From DATDAH01 sp963792205 (GTDB lineage Bacteria > Actinomycetota > Acidimicrobiia > Acidimicrobiales > DATDAH01), in contig CAWBVI010000005.1 of the NCBI GenBank assembly GCA_963792205.1, positions 372,001-436,000 on the forward strand: a DNA stretch of 64,000 nt, written 5' to 3'. A model generated the notes under the pieces. That model was not told where the DNA came from, made no database searches, and was given only the letters and a program-made list of their open reading frames with translations. Shown in pieces: positions 43,696 to 52,932 of the stretch. A program made the position numbers and the translations under genes. Within the stretch, counting starts at the first letter, position 1; every line of letters begins with the position of its first letter.

Positions 43696-45092
43696 GGCCC
43701 GAAGGCGCGCCGGGCCAGGCCGTAGGCGAGGTCCTCGGCCACCTCCGCGGCCTCGTCGTCGCGTAGGCGGCCCTCGGCCACCAGGCCGGCGAGGTACCCG
43801 GCGTCGAGCCGGCGGGCCATGTCGTGGCGGGCCGGGATCGTCAGCAGCGAACGGGCGTCGTCGTTGAACCCGACCGTGTTGGCGAAGCCCGCCGTCTCGG
43901 TGACCAGCTGGCGGAACCGGCGGATGCCCTCGGGGCTGTCGTGGAACCACCAGGGCGGTCCGAGGCGCAGGGCCGGGTAGTGGCCGGCAAGCGGCGCCAG
44001 CTCCCGGCTGTAGGCACTCTCGTCCAGCGTGTAGATGACCACGGTGAGCGACGGCTCGTTGCCGAAGCGGTCGAGCAGTGGCTTCAGCGCCCCGACGTAG
44101 TCCGCGGGCTTGGGGATGTCGGCGCCCTGGTCGGGGCCGAAGCGGGCGGCCAGCGACGGGTTGTGACCCCGCCAGGAGCCCGTGTGCAGCTGGAGCACCA
44201 GCCCGTCGTCCAGGCTCATGGCCGCCATCTCGGTGAGCATCTGCCCGCGGAAGCACTCGGCGTCACCCGGCTCGGCCTCACCCGACCGCAGCCGTCCGAA
44301 CAGGGCCTCGGCCTCGCCGCGGTCGAGGTCGGCCGTGAAGGCGGAGGGGTGGCCGTGGTCGCTGGCGGCGGTCCCGGCGGCGACGAACACCGCTCGCCGG
44401 CTCCGTAGGGCGTCGAGGTACCCCGACCAGGTCGTCGTGTCCTCGCCGGTCACCTTGGCCAGCCGGTCGAGGTTGGGACCGAAGTCGGGACGGTCGGGAT
44501 CCACGACGTCGTCGGGCCGGAAGGTGGGCACGACCCGGCCCGACCAGCCACTGGCCCGGATGCGGGCGTGGGCGTCGAGGTCGCTGAGCGCGGCGTCGGT
44601 CGTGGCCAGGAGCTCGATCCCGAAGCGCTCGAACAGGGCGCGGGGCCGGAAGCCGTCCTCGGCCAGGCAGGCGACGAGGTGGTCGTAGACGGCGTCGGCG
44701 TTGTCGGCGCCGAGCGGCTCGGTGACGCCGAACACCTCCGAGAGCGTGTGGTCCAGCCAGAGCTTCGACGGCGTGGCCCGGAAGAGGTGGTAGTGCGCGG
44801 CGAACGTACGCCACGTGGAGCGGCCGTCGGCCACCTCGGTCCCGTCGTCGTTCGGGCGGGCCCCGAGGGCCTCCAGCGGAACACCCTGGCTGTAGAGCAT
44901 CCGGAGCAGGTAGTGGTCCTGGGTCACCAGCTCTCGGGCGGGGTCACCGATGGGCGCATCGTCCGCCAGCGAGCGGGGATCGACATGGCCGTGGGGGCTG
45001 ATGACGGGCCGCGACCGGGTCCGCTCGTAGAGCGAACGGGCCACGGCGCGCACCCCAGGGTCCGGCGGGAGGAGGCGGTCGGGGTCGAGCAC
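43692..45092 (-). CDS. uxaC: Glucuronate isomerase
   Basis: This 466-residue protein is a full-length uronate isomerase (amidohydrolase superfamily). It has 'VISPHGHVDPRSLAD' (HxH metal pair), 'GVTEPLGADNADAVYDHL', 'LQLHTGSWRGHNPSL', and 'FHDSPEGIRRFRQL' with 'LLTIPARHDMARRLDAGYLAGLV'. It converts D-glucuronate to D-fructuronate or D-galacturonate to D-tagaturonate. The GTG at 45092 gives 'VLDPDRLLPPDPG', the natural N-terminus. It leads an operon with the dehydrogenase and the LarA-like gene. An AGAGG-N6-CCTCT repeat (45100-45115) precedes it and might bind a regulator. Confidence 0.94.
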   Translation of the reverse strand: MLDPDRLLPPDPGVRAVARSLYERTRSRPVISPHGHVDPRSLADDAPIGDPARELVTQDHYLLRMLYSQGVPLEALGARPNDDGTEVADGRSTWRTFAAHYHLFRATPSKLWLDHTLSEVFGVTEPLGADNADAVYDHLVACLAEDGFRPRALFERFGIELLATTDAALSDLDAHARIRASGWSGRVVPTFRPDDVVDPDRPDFGPNLDRLAKVTGEDTTTWSGYLDALRSRRAVFVAAGTAASDHGHPSAFTADLDRGEAEALFGRLRSGEAEPGDAECFRGQMLTEMAAMSLDDGLVLQLHTGSWRGHNPSLAARFGPDQGADIPKPADYVGALKPLLDRFGNEPSLTVVIYTLDESAYSRELAPLAGHYPALRLGPPWWFHDSPEGIRRFRQLVTETAGFANTVGFNDDARSLLTIPARHDMARRLDAGYLAGLVAEGRLRDDEAAEVAEDLAYGLARRAFGP

Positions 45093-45143
45093 GGTCCGCA
45101 GAGGTTTGCGCCTCTCATGGCGCGGGGCAAGGCTGGCCCGGCG

Positions 45144-45965
45144 ATGGGGATGCTGCGAGACGACGGGCAGTACGTCGTGAGCGACGACGACGTCCGGCAT
45201 TTTCAGGAACAGGGCTTCGTCCATCTCGAGGGCCTGCTCCGTGAGGAGGAGATCCGGGACATCGAGGAGGTCTACGACCGGTTCCTCCGGCGGGAGATCG
45301 ACGTCCCGGGCAAGGACTACTGCGACATGGCCGGCGACTACGGGCGGGATCCCTCCGACTTCTCGATCGTCAACGTGATCGTCCCCCGCCGCTACTACCC
45401 GGCCTGGCAGGGCAACGTCCTCGAACAGCGCGGCGCGCAGGTCGCCGAGCAGCTCTGCGGCCTCGGCATGGAGCTCGACTACGACCAGCTCCTGGCCAAG
45501 CAGCCGCACAAGCTCGACGCCGTGTTCGCCTGGCACCAGGACATGGCCTACTGGCCCGACACGCCGGACACCCGCACGGCGACGGTGTGGCTGGCGATCG
45601 ACGACTCCACGGTCGAGAACGGTTGCATGCGGTTCGTGCCCGGGACCCTGCAGGAACCCGCGCTCCGCCCGCACCAGCCGGTCCTCGGTGGTCGCGGCGA
45701 ATCCCATGCCCTGGCGACCGACCTTCGCGACGACGATGCCGTGTCGACCGTGCCCATCGGGCGGGGCGACTGCACCGTCCACAACGAGCGGGTCATGCAC
45801 GGGTCGGGCGGCAACACGACCGACGGGTTCCGGCGCGCCTACATCGTGGCGTTCCGGGCGAAGGAGACCGTGGAGATCGAGCGGGCCCTCGGGTTCACCC
45901 ACAGCCACAACGACGAGCAAGACGTCCTCGACCAGGTCGGGGTCGAAGGTCAGACCCGAGGCTGA
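45144..45965 (+). CDS. Phytanoyl-CoA dioxygenase (PhyH) family protein
   Basis: This protein of about 273 residues has the Fe(II) motif 'FAWHQDMAYWPDTPD' (HxD) and the second His in 'VMHGSGGNTTDGFRRAYIVAF', whose Arg binds 2-oxoglutarate. PhyH enzymes alpha-hydroxylate acyl-CoAs or other organic molecules. ATG 45144 or ATG 45117 could be the start; neither has a good ribosome site. It lies divergently from uxaC and ends 9 bases from the convergent transporter gene. Confidence 0.9.
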   Translation: MGMLRDDGQYVVSDDDVRHFQEQGFVHLEGLLREEEIRDIEEVYDRFLRREIDVPGKDYCDMAGDYGRDPSDFSIVNVIVPRRYYPAWQGNVLEQRGAQVAEQLCGLGMELDYDQLLAKQPHKLDAVFAWHQDMAYWPDTPDTRTATVWLAIDDSTVENGCMRFVPGTLQEPALRPHQPVLGGRGESHALATDLRDDDAVSTVPIGRGDCTVHNERVMHGSGGNTTDGFRRAYIVAFRAKETVEIERALGFTHSHNDEQDVLDQVGVEGQTRG

Positions 45966-45974
45966 GGGCTCGGA

Positions 45975-48843
45975 TCAGGCGACCGGGTCCACCTCGGGTT
46001 GGGTGTCCAGCTCGGCGGTGGCCGCGGCGCCGCTGCGGGCGATGGCCCGCTCGTCCGTGCCCAGGTAGCTGGCGATGACCGCCGGGTGCTGCCGCAGCTG
46101 GGCCGGGAGCCCCTCCGCGATCACCCGGCCGGCCTCGAGGCAGTACACCCGGTCGCTGATGCTCATGATCAGCGGCATGTCGTGCTCGATCACCAGCATG
46201 GAGGCGCCCAGCTCGCGGCGCACCTCGAGGATGAGGGGGCCGAAGGCCTCGGTCTCCCGCTGGGCGACACCGGCCGTGGGCTCGTCGAGGCAGAGGACCC
46301 GGGCGTCGAGGGCGAGCAGGCCGGCCAGCTCGACGATGCGCCGGGTGCCGGTGGACAGGTCACCGATGTAGGTGTCGGCGTAGCGCCCGAGCCCGAGGAA
46401 GTCGATGAGCTCTTCGGCCTCGGTGCGGCGAGTCCGTTCGCGACGGATGGCCCGGGGCGAGAAGAGGGCGGTCGAGAGCATGCCGGTGCGCCCCCGCGCC
46501 TCGAGGGCGACGAGGACGGTGTCGCGCACGGTCAGCTCGGGGAACAGGGTGGCGGCCTGGAAGCTGCGGCCCAGCCCGAGCCGGGCTCGGGCCGCCGCCG
46601 ACCGCCCCGTGATGGACGTGCCCGAGCAGCTCGACCGACCCCGACGACGGGACGTAGCCGCCGACGGCGTTCATCAGCGTCGACTTGCCCGGCGCCGTTG
46701 GTCCCGATCAGCCCGACGACCTCACCGTCGCCGACCTCGATCGAGACGTCGTCGACGGCGATGTTGCCGCCGAAGCGCACCACGATGTCCTCGGTGCGCA
46801 GCGCGGGCACCCCTTCGGCCAGCGGTTCCCGAGCTTCGGCCGTCCGGCTGGGTACGGCATGGCGCTGCTTGGCCGGGGCCGGGCCGAGGCGCTGCTCCAT
46901 CCAGTCGAACAGCGCCCGTCGGACCCCGTAGCCGATCTGGATCAGCCCGCCCGGGAAGTAGAGCAGGAGCACGAGCAGGCCGATGCTGGAGGTGAGCAGC
47001 GGCACCAGGTCGTTGTCGGGGAAGAAGGACGGGCAGGCCGATCACCCACACCGCGCCCAGGACACTGCCGGCCACCGACCCCAGCCCGCCGATGACCACG
47101 ATCGACACCACCAGCAGCGAGTCGGTCACGGTGAAGTACCGGTCGCTGGGCACGGCCTGGACGTTGGCGGCCAGCAGGGCGCCGCCGAGGGCGGCGAGGC
47201 CGCCGGCGAGGGCGAAGGCCCGCAGCTTCGTCCGGGTGGTCGACACGGTGTAGGCCGACGCCGTGTCCGGGTTGTCCCGTACGCCGATCGTGGTCCGCCC
47301 CACGCCGCTCGCCCGCAGCCGGGCCACGATCACCACGCACACCGCCAGCACGGCGAGGGTCACGTAGTAGAAGGAGCGCTGCGACGTGACGTCGATGCCG
47401 AACACGTCCGTGCGCCGCAGCGGCACGGAGTCGGTGAAGCCACCGCTCAGGATCGGGCGGTCGTAGAGGTACTGGCTGGCGGCCAGCGCGAAGGCGAAGG
47501 TCACGACCGCCAGGTAGAGGCCGCGGACCCGCAGGGCCCCGGCGCCGATCAGCACCGCGATCCCCGCGGTGATGAGCACGGCGAAGAAGACCGACGGCCC
47601 GAAGCGGAGCGGTTCGATCCCCGCCTTGAGGAGCCGGGTGTCGCCGATGCGGATGTCGAAGTTGATGCCCCGGGTGAACGCCGCGGTCAGGAGCGCGCCG
47701 ACGCCGGCGAAGGCCATCTGGCCGAGCGAGAGCTGGCCCGCCCACCCCGTGAGCACCGTGAGCGACAGGGCGCAGATGCTGAAGGCCAGGATCGACGTGT
47801 ACAGCAGGTGCCGCGAGGGCTGGGTGACGATCAGCGGCAGCACCACGGCGCCGATGAAGAGGAGGACCAGGCCGATCCGGTCGATCTGGCGCAACCACCA
47901 GATCGGCCGCAACCGCTCGGGGATGGGTTTGGCCTTGGCGCCGAAGGCGAAGGTCTGGGTCTCGCCTCGGTCCTGCCGGCTCTGCCAGTAGACCGCGATC
48001 ACGATGGCGATCAGGACGAGGAAGTCGGTGAGGCCGGGCTGGTCGAGGTAGTTGAAGCTGATGACCGCCTGCACGATGCCGATGGCGATCCCGGCCAGGA
48101 AGGCCCGGGGGAACGACACCATCCCGGCGATGACGGCGGCCGCCAGCGCCCGGGTCAGGGTGCTGGGCCCGAGGTTGTCCAGGTTCTGGGCCGACCCGGC
48201 CTGCGCCGGCGAGGAGCGAGAGCGACAGCGTGGCCAGCCCACCGGCGAGGGCCCAGACGGCGGTGGACACCAGCTTGGGGCTGATGCCGGAGAGGCGGGC
48301 GAGGTCGGGGTTCTCGGCCGAGGCCTTGACCGCCTTGCCCAACGCCGTGCGGTTGAGCAGCCACCCGAGGCCGATGGCGATGAGGGGGACGACGATGAGG
48401 ATGGTGAGCTGCGGGCCGACCACCCGCACGCCGGCCCACTCGTTCACGGCGCCGATCGGCACCGGGAAGCGGGCCCCGGGCGCGTCGATCTCGGGGAAGG
48501 AGGCGAGGATCGCCAGCGACAGCTGGGCGATGCCGATGGTGGCGACCAGCACGATCACCCGGGGCGCGGTGAAGAGCCGGCGGATGACGATCAGCTCCAT
48601 GATCGCCCCGTAGGCGATCCCGAGGGCGATGCCGATGACCGCGGCGATCCAGAACGGCACGTTGTACTGCGCCACGAGCAGGGCGAAGACGCCGGCCCCG
48701 ATGAAGCCGATGTTGGCCACGGCGAAGTTGATGACCCGGGTGGACCGGTAGATGAGCACGATGCCCATCGCCACCAGCCCGAACACCATCCCGTTGACGA
48801 GCCCGTCGAAGATGAGCTGGCGGGTGAACCACCCTTCGAACAC
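45975..48843 (-). CDS. Fused LivH-LivM-LivG branched-chain amino acid type ABC transporter (four frameshifts)
   Basis: One polypeptide holds three usually separate subunits. LivH permease covers about residues 1-295 ('LVNGMVFGLVAMGIVLIYRSTRVINFA'). LivM permease covers about 315-640 ('LTVLTGWAGQLSLGQMAFAGVGALL', 'GLYLAVVTFAFA', 'RTTIGVRDNPDTASAY'). LivG ATPase covers about 675-954 with Walker A 'GTNGAGKST', signature 'LSTGTRR' and Walker B 'VLCLDEP'. Extra bases near 48208, 47030, 46690 and 46622 break the frame. The span is 955 codons plus exactly four bases, so the intact protein is 954 residues. Both permeases and one ATPase are on one chain. It lies 5 bases after the MFS-LivF gene. Confidence 0.78.
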
Positions 48844-48848
48844 CGCGG

Positions 48849-51046
48849 TCAGCCTCCGTCCCGGCCGAGGAACACGGCCCGAGCGAGGTCGTCGCGCTCC
48901 AGCAGCTCACGGGCGTCACCCTCGAAGCGCACCTGGCCCTTCTCGAGGAAGACGGCCCGGTCGGCCATGGCCAGGGCCACGTTGAGGGACTGCTCGACGA
49001 TCACGATCGTCAGGCCCTCGTCCTTGAGGCGCTCGACCACGCCGAGGAGGTGCTGGACCATGATCGGCGACAGGCCGAGGGAGAGCTCGTCGATGAGCAG
49101 CACGTCGGGCTCGTGGAGCAGGACACAGGCCAGAGCGAGCATCTGCTGCTGGCCGCCGGACAGTGACGCGGCGCTCTGGTCCTGCCGGTCGGCGAGGTCC
49201 TCGAAGAGGTCGAGCACCTTGGCGATGCGGCGCTCCTGGTCCTCGGTGTCTGCGCGGTAGACGAAGGCCGCCATCTCCAGGTTCTCCCGCACGCTCATCT
49301 GCGGGAACACGCCCTTGCCGCCGGGAAGCAGGCGGATGCCCATCTGGCCCCGCTTCTCGGGCGAGACGTAGGTGATGGTCAGCCCGTTCAACCGCACGAC
49401 GCCGCGGGCCGGTGTGCCGAGACCGGCGATCACCCGGAGGATCGTCGACTTGCCCGCCCCGTTGGTCCCGAGCAGGGCCAGGACCTCGCCCTTGCGCACC
49501 TCGAAGCCGACGTCGAAGAGCACCTGGACGTGCCCGTACGAGAAGTCGACGTTGTTGACCTGGAGCGCCGGGGATGTCGTCGGGCTCGGCCTGCTGGCGC
49601 TTGTGCTCGTCCATCTCCTCGCGCAGCTCGGCCACGACCATGGACATGTCGTTCTTGATGTAGGACGAGCTCCGGAGGAGGAGGTAGCCGCCGACGATCG
49701 AGCTCGGCACCACGAGCAGCGAGCACCGCCGCCTTGGGCCCGAAGGCGTCGGCGAGGAACGCCGACAGGAGCGCCCCGCCCGTGGCCCCGATGAAGAAGA
49801 TGTAGAGCGAAGCCAGTGCCGCGCCCATGCCCCGCAGCCGGTAGGGCAGCACGGACTGCAGGATCGGCCCGACCATCGTGAAGGCGGTGAACAAGAGGAC
49901 CTTGGGGACCACCCCGACGATGGCGAAGGCGAGCGCGTTCGGCATCGCGTACTGGATGGGGACGACGATGGCCACGGGGATGATCAGGAGCCCGACGAGG
50001 CGAAGGGCGCGGGACGGGTCCTCCCGGAAGCGGGCGTCATAGCCCTTCGCCGCGAACGGCAGCACGCACACGGCCAGCAGGCCACCGAGGGTTCCCAGCA
50101 GGCCCCGCTCCAGCGCGTCGAGCTCGAACCGGTCCTCGACGTAGAGGCCCTGGAGGATCGGTTCGGTGAAGAGGGCGAAGCCCAACGCCGCGAAGGCGAC
50201 CAGGGCCAGGTGCACCGTGCGCACCTGCTTGAGCCGGGCGAACACGGCCTCGACCGACATCGGGGTCGGGCGCGTGTCGATGACCTCGCCGAGCACGTCC
50301 TTCATCTCGAACTGACCACGGGGTGCTTCGGGGATGCGGAGGGCGAAGAGCGTGAGGATCAGCGCCGGCAGCCCGAGGATGAAGAACGCCCAGCGCCAGC
50401 CGTTGTCCCCGCCGGCGACGCTGGCGATGGCGCCGACCAGGGCGGGGCTGATGGCGCCGACCAGCAGGCCGCTGCCCAGCGTCGTGGCGCTGAGCCGGCC
50501 GCGGATGCCGATGGGGTAGGTGTCGGCGACCAGCGAGGGGTGGACGGTGGTGTTCGACGACTTGGCCACCCCCACGCCCAGCCGGGCGAGGAAGAGCGTG
50601 AACGCGTTCACGGCGAGGCCGGACAGGAAGACGAAGAAGGAGAAGGCCACCGTGGCGGCGGCGATGATCGGGGGGCGCCGGTAGCGGTCGGCCAGCCAGC
50701 CCATGGGCAGGGCCCCGACGACGATGAAGGCGGCCGAGGCCGAGGCGACGAAGGTGATCACCCCGTCGCTGACCCCGAAGCTGTCCCGGATGTCGGGAGC
50801 CAGGACGGCGAGCGTCGCGTTCTCGAGGTTCTCGACGCCATTGAGCAGGATGAGCATCAGGAAGGTGTACGAACCCCCGACGCGCAGGCCCTCCTTGAGG
50901 GAGAGCGCTTCGTCGCCGACCCCGGGCAGGAGGTCGTCGGCGAAGAGGACCTCGTTCTCCTCCTGGGCGGCCTGGCGCTCGGCCTCGGCCTCCAGCACCG
51001 CGTCGGCCAGCGACGCGGCCTCGGTCTCCTTCTCGGTGGCGCTCAC
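48849..51046 (-). CDS. MFS permease fused to a LivF-type ATPase (two frameshifts)
   Basis: Residues 1-470 or so are a complete 12-helix major facilitator permease ('LAPDIRDSFGVSDGVITFVASASAAFIVVGALPMGWLADRYRRPP', then 'LFLARLGVGVAKSSNT'). A helical linker ('MVVAELREEMDEHKRQQ') leads to a LivF ATPase from about residue 491 with Walker A 'GTNGAGKST', signature 'LSGGQQQ' and Walker B 'VLLIDELSLGL'. Extra bases near 49723 and 49572 shift the frame. The span is 732 codons plus two bases, giving 731 residues. The GTG overlaps the upstream reductase stop (GTGA), and LivH-LivM-LivG follows after 5 bases. The mix of a secondary-transporter fold with an ABC ATPase is unusual. Confidence 0.75.
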
Positions 51047-52071
51047 CTCAGCCTCGGGACGATCTGCGGGAGGTCGAGGCTCGTGCGGATGCCGGGCGGC
51101 GCAGCGTGGACGTAGGGGACGGCGTTGACGGCCCGGTTGGCGGTGTAGCCGGACATCCGGTCGAGCGGGACGGGCATGAAGATGGACACGTCGAGGGGCG
51201 AGTCGCCGTCGACCTGGACCCGCCAGCCGGTCTCCCGGAGGTCCCAGGCCGGCTCGATCTCGGTCGTGCAGTACCAGTTGGCCCGGAACGCCATGAGCTC
51301 CTGTCCGTCCCGCAGGCCCGAGACGGTGATGCGCTGCGCCCCGACCGTGCCCGCCGGCACCGTCCCGGCGGCGATCTCCACGTCCCGGGTCGTGGTCGCC
51401 ACCTCGCCGCTCGCCTCGAGGGAGTCGAGGGACAGGCCGACGGCCTCGGCAACCAGCTCGAGCGACGGCCCGAAGCTCACCCGTCCGTGGCCCAGCCGGC
51501 GCTCGTCGAACGCGGCGGGCGCCTGGCCGAAGCCCATGATGTTGAACAGCAGGTCCGGTGAGTCCCGGCCGGTGAGGTCGGCGAACTCGTCGATCACCAC
51601 GTGGTCCAGTTGCCGCTGGAGCGAGGCGAGGACGAGGGGCAGCGCCTCGGTGATGAAGCCGGGGCTGCTGCCGGTGCTGTGGATCGAGGTGCCGCCGGCC
51701 GCGCAGGCCGCCTCGACCCGGGCCCGGAGGTCGGGGTCCATGCTCGCCGGCCGGTGGAACTCGCCCCGCGTGGTCACGATGTCGCTGCCCGAGGCCAGGA
51801 TGGCGCACACCTCGTCGGCGTCGAGCTGGCGGGGCATGTAGAGGACGGCGTCGGCCCCGAGGGCGAGGATCTCGTCGAGGTCGTTCGTGGCGGTCACCCC
51901 GACCGGCTCGAGCCCGCAGAGGTCCCCGGCGTCGCGGCCCGCCTTGTCGGCCGAGTGCACCCACAGGCCGACCAGCTCGAGGTCGGGATGCTCGATGACC
52001 CCCCGCAGCGACGTGGTGCCGATGTTGCCGGTCGCCCACTGGGCCACACGTAGAACACTGCTCTTGGCCAA
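51043..52071 (-). CDS. Dihydrodipicolinate reductase-like NAD(P)-binding oxidoreductase
   Basis: This 342-residue protein begins 'VLRVAQWATGNIGTTSLRGVIEHPDLELVGLWV', the DapB-type Rossmann fold widespread in actinobacteria, and has the matching 'GSSPGFITEALPLVLASLQ' segment. Members reduce imines or act as amine dehydrogenases; the function is unproven. A second copy of the family is at the right end (63431). The start is the TTG at 52071. It couples by GTGA to the MFS-LivF gene, so it belongs to the transporter operon. GATAAT lies about 10 bases upstream. Confidence 0.88.
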   Translation of the reverse strand: MAKSSVLRVAQWATGNIGTTSLRGVIEHPDLELVGLWVHSADKAGRDAGDLCGLEPVGVTATNDLDEILALGADAVLYMPRQLDADEVCAILASGSDIVTTRGEFHRPASMDPDLRARVEAACAAGGTSIHSTGSSPGFITEALPLVLASLQRQLDHVVIDEFADLTGRDSPDLLFNIMGFGQAPAAFDERRLGHGRVSFGPSLELVAEAVGLSLDSLEASGEVATTTRDVEIAAGTVPAGTVGAQRITVSGLRDGQELMAFRANWYCTTEIEPAWDLRETGWRVQVDGDSPLDVSIFMPVPLDRMSGYTANRAVNAVPYVHAAPPGIRTSLDLPQIVPRLR

Positions 52072-52080
52072 GGAGACGGA

Positions 52081-52089
52081 GATTATCCT
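52081..52089. promoter_or_regulatory. Shared divergent -10 region
   Basis: The short GATTATCCT reads TATCCT toward the SDR gene (ATG 52098, 8 bases further) and GATAAT toward the reductase gene (TTG 52071, 10 bases further). No ribosome site lies between either element and its start, so both transcripts may be leaderless from one shared spot. Confidence 0.4.
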
Positions 52090-52097
52090 CCGCCGGG

Positions 52098-52922
52098 ATG
52101 GCCGAGGACGTGCTCGTGGTGGTCGGGATCGGCGGCATGGGCGAGGCGATCGCCCGCGAGTGCGGGGTCGGCCACACCGTGCTGCTCGCCGACATCAGCG
52201 AGCCGGCCCTCGACGCCACAGCGTCGACGCTGCGGACCGAGGGGCTGGAGGTCACCACCCGCACGGTCGACGTCGCCGACCCGGCCTCGGTCGCCGAACT
52301 GGCGGAGGCCGCCGGGGCGCTGGGACCCGTCCGCTCGGTGGTCCACACGGCCGGGCTCTCGCCGGTGCAGGCCCCGAGCGACCGGATCGTCGACGTCGAC
52401 CTGCTCGGCGTGGCCTACGCGCTCGAGTCCTTCGCCGAGGTCATCGCCCCGGGCGGGGCCGGCGTGGTCATCTCGTCGAACTCCGGCTACCTCGTGGGAC
52501 CGCTGCCGCCCGAGGACGAGGCCGCCGTGTCAGCGGCCGGGGTGGACGGGCTGGCGACGCTCGCCTGTGTCGAGGAGCTCCGCCAGACGGATCCGGGGCT
52601 GGCGTACGCCGGGTCGAAGCGGATCGTCCGCCTGCTCGTCCGCCTCGCCAGCCTGCGCTGGGGTGAGCGCCAGGCCCGGGTCAACTCGATCAGCCCGGGG
52701 ATCATCTCGACGCCGATGGGTGAGGCCGAGCTGGCCGGTCCGCACGGTGACGGGATGCGCCACATGCTTGCGGGCTCAGCGGCCGGGCGGGCCGGGCGGC
52801 CGGAGGAGATCGCCGCGGCCACCGCCTTCCTCCTCGGGCCCGATGCCTCCTACGTGACCGGTGCCGACCTCTTGGTCGACGGCGGCATGGTCGCCGGCGT
52901 CTTCGCCCCTCCCCCGACCTAG
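52098..52922 (+). CDS. Short-chain dehydrogenase/reductase
   Basis: This 274-residue SDR has an altered cofactor loop ('VVVGIGGMGEAIA' instead of TGxxxGIG), a Ser in 'VISSNSGYLVG' and Tyr/Lys in 'YAGSKRIVRLLVR'. The 'INSISPGIISTPMG' and 'YVTGADLLVDGGMV' tail is typical. Substrate unknown. It has no ribosome site before the ATG, and TATCCT lies 8 bases upstream. It is divergent from the transporter operon and converges on the flavin monooxygenase gene. Confidence 0.9.
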   Translation: MAEDVLVVVGIGGMGEAIARECGVGHTVLLADISEPALDATASTLRTEGLEVTTRTVDVADPASVAELAEAAGALGPVRSVVHTAGLSPVQAPSDRIVDVDLLGVAYALESFAEVIAPGGAGVVISSNSGYLVGPLPPEDEAAVSAAGVDGLATLACVEELRQTDPGLAYAGSKRIVRLLVRLASLRWGERQARVNSISPGIISTPMGEAELAGPHGDGMRHMLAGSAAGRAGRPEEIAAATAFLLGPDASYVTGADLLVDGGMVAGVFAPPPT

Positions 52923-52932
52923 CCGGGGTCGG
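52914..52932. terminator. Weak hairpin between convergent genes
   Basis: CCGACC (52914-52919) and GGTCGG (52927-52932) form a 6-bp stem with a 7-base loop at the junction of two convergent genes. There is no T tract, so it is only a possible bidirectional terminator. Confidence 0.25.
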
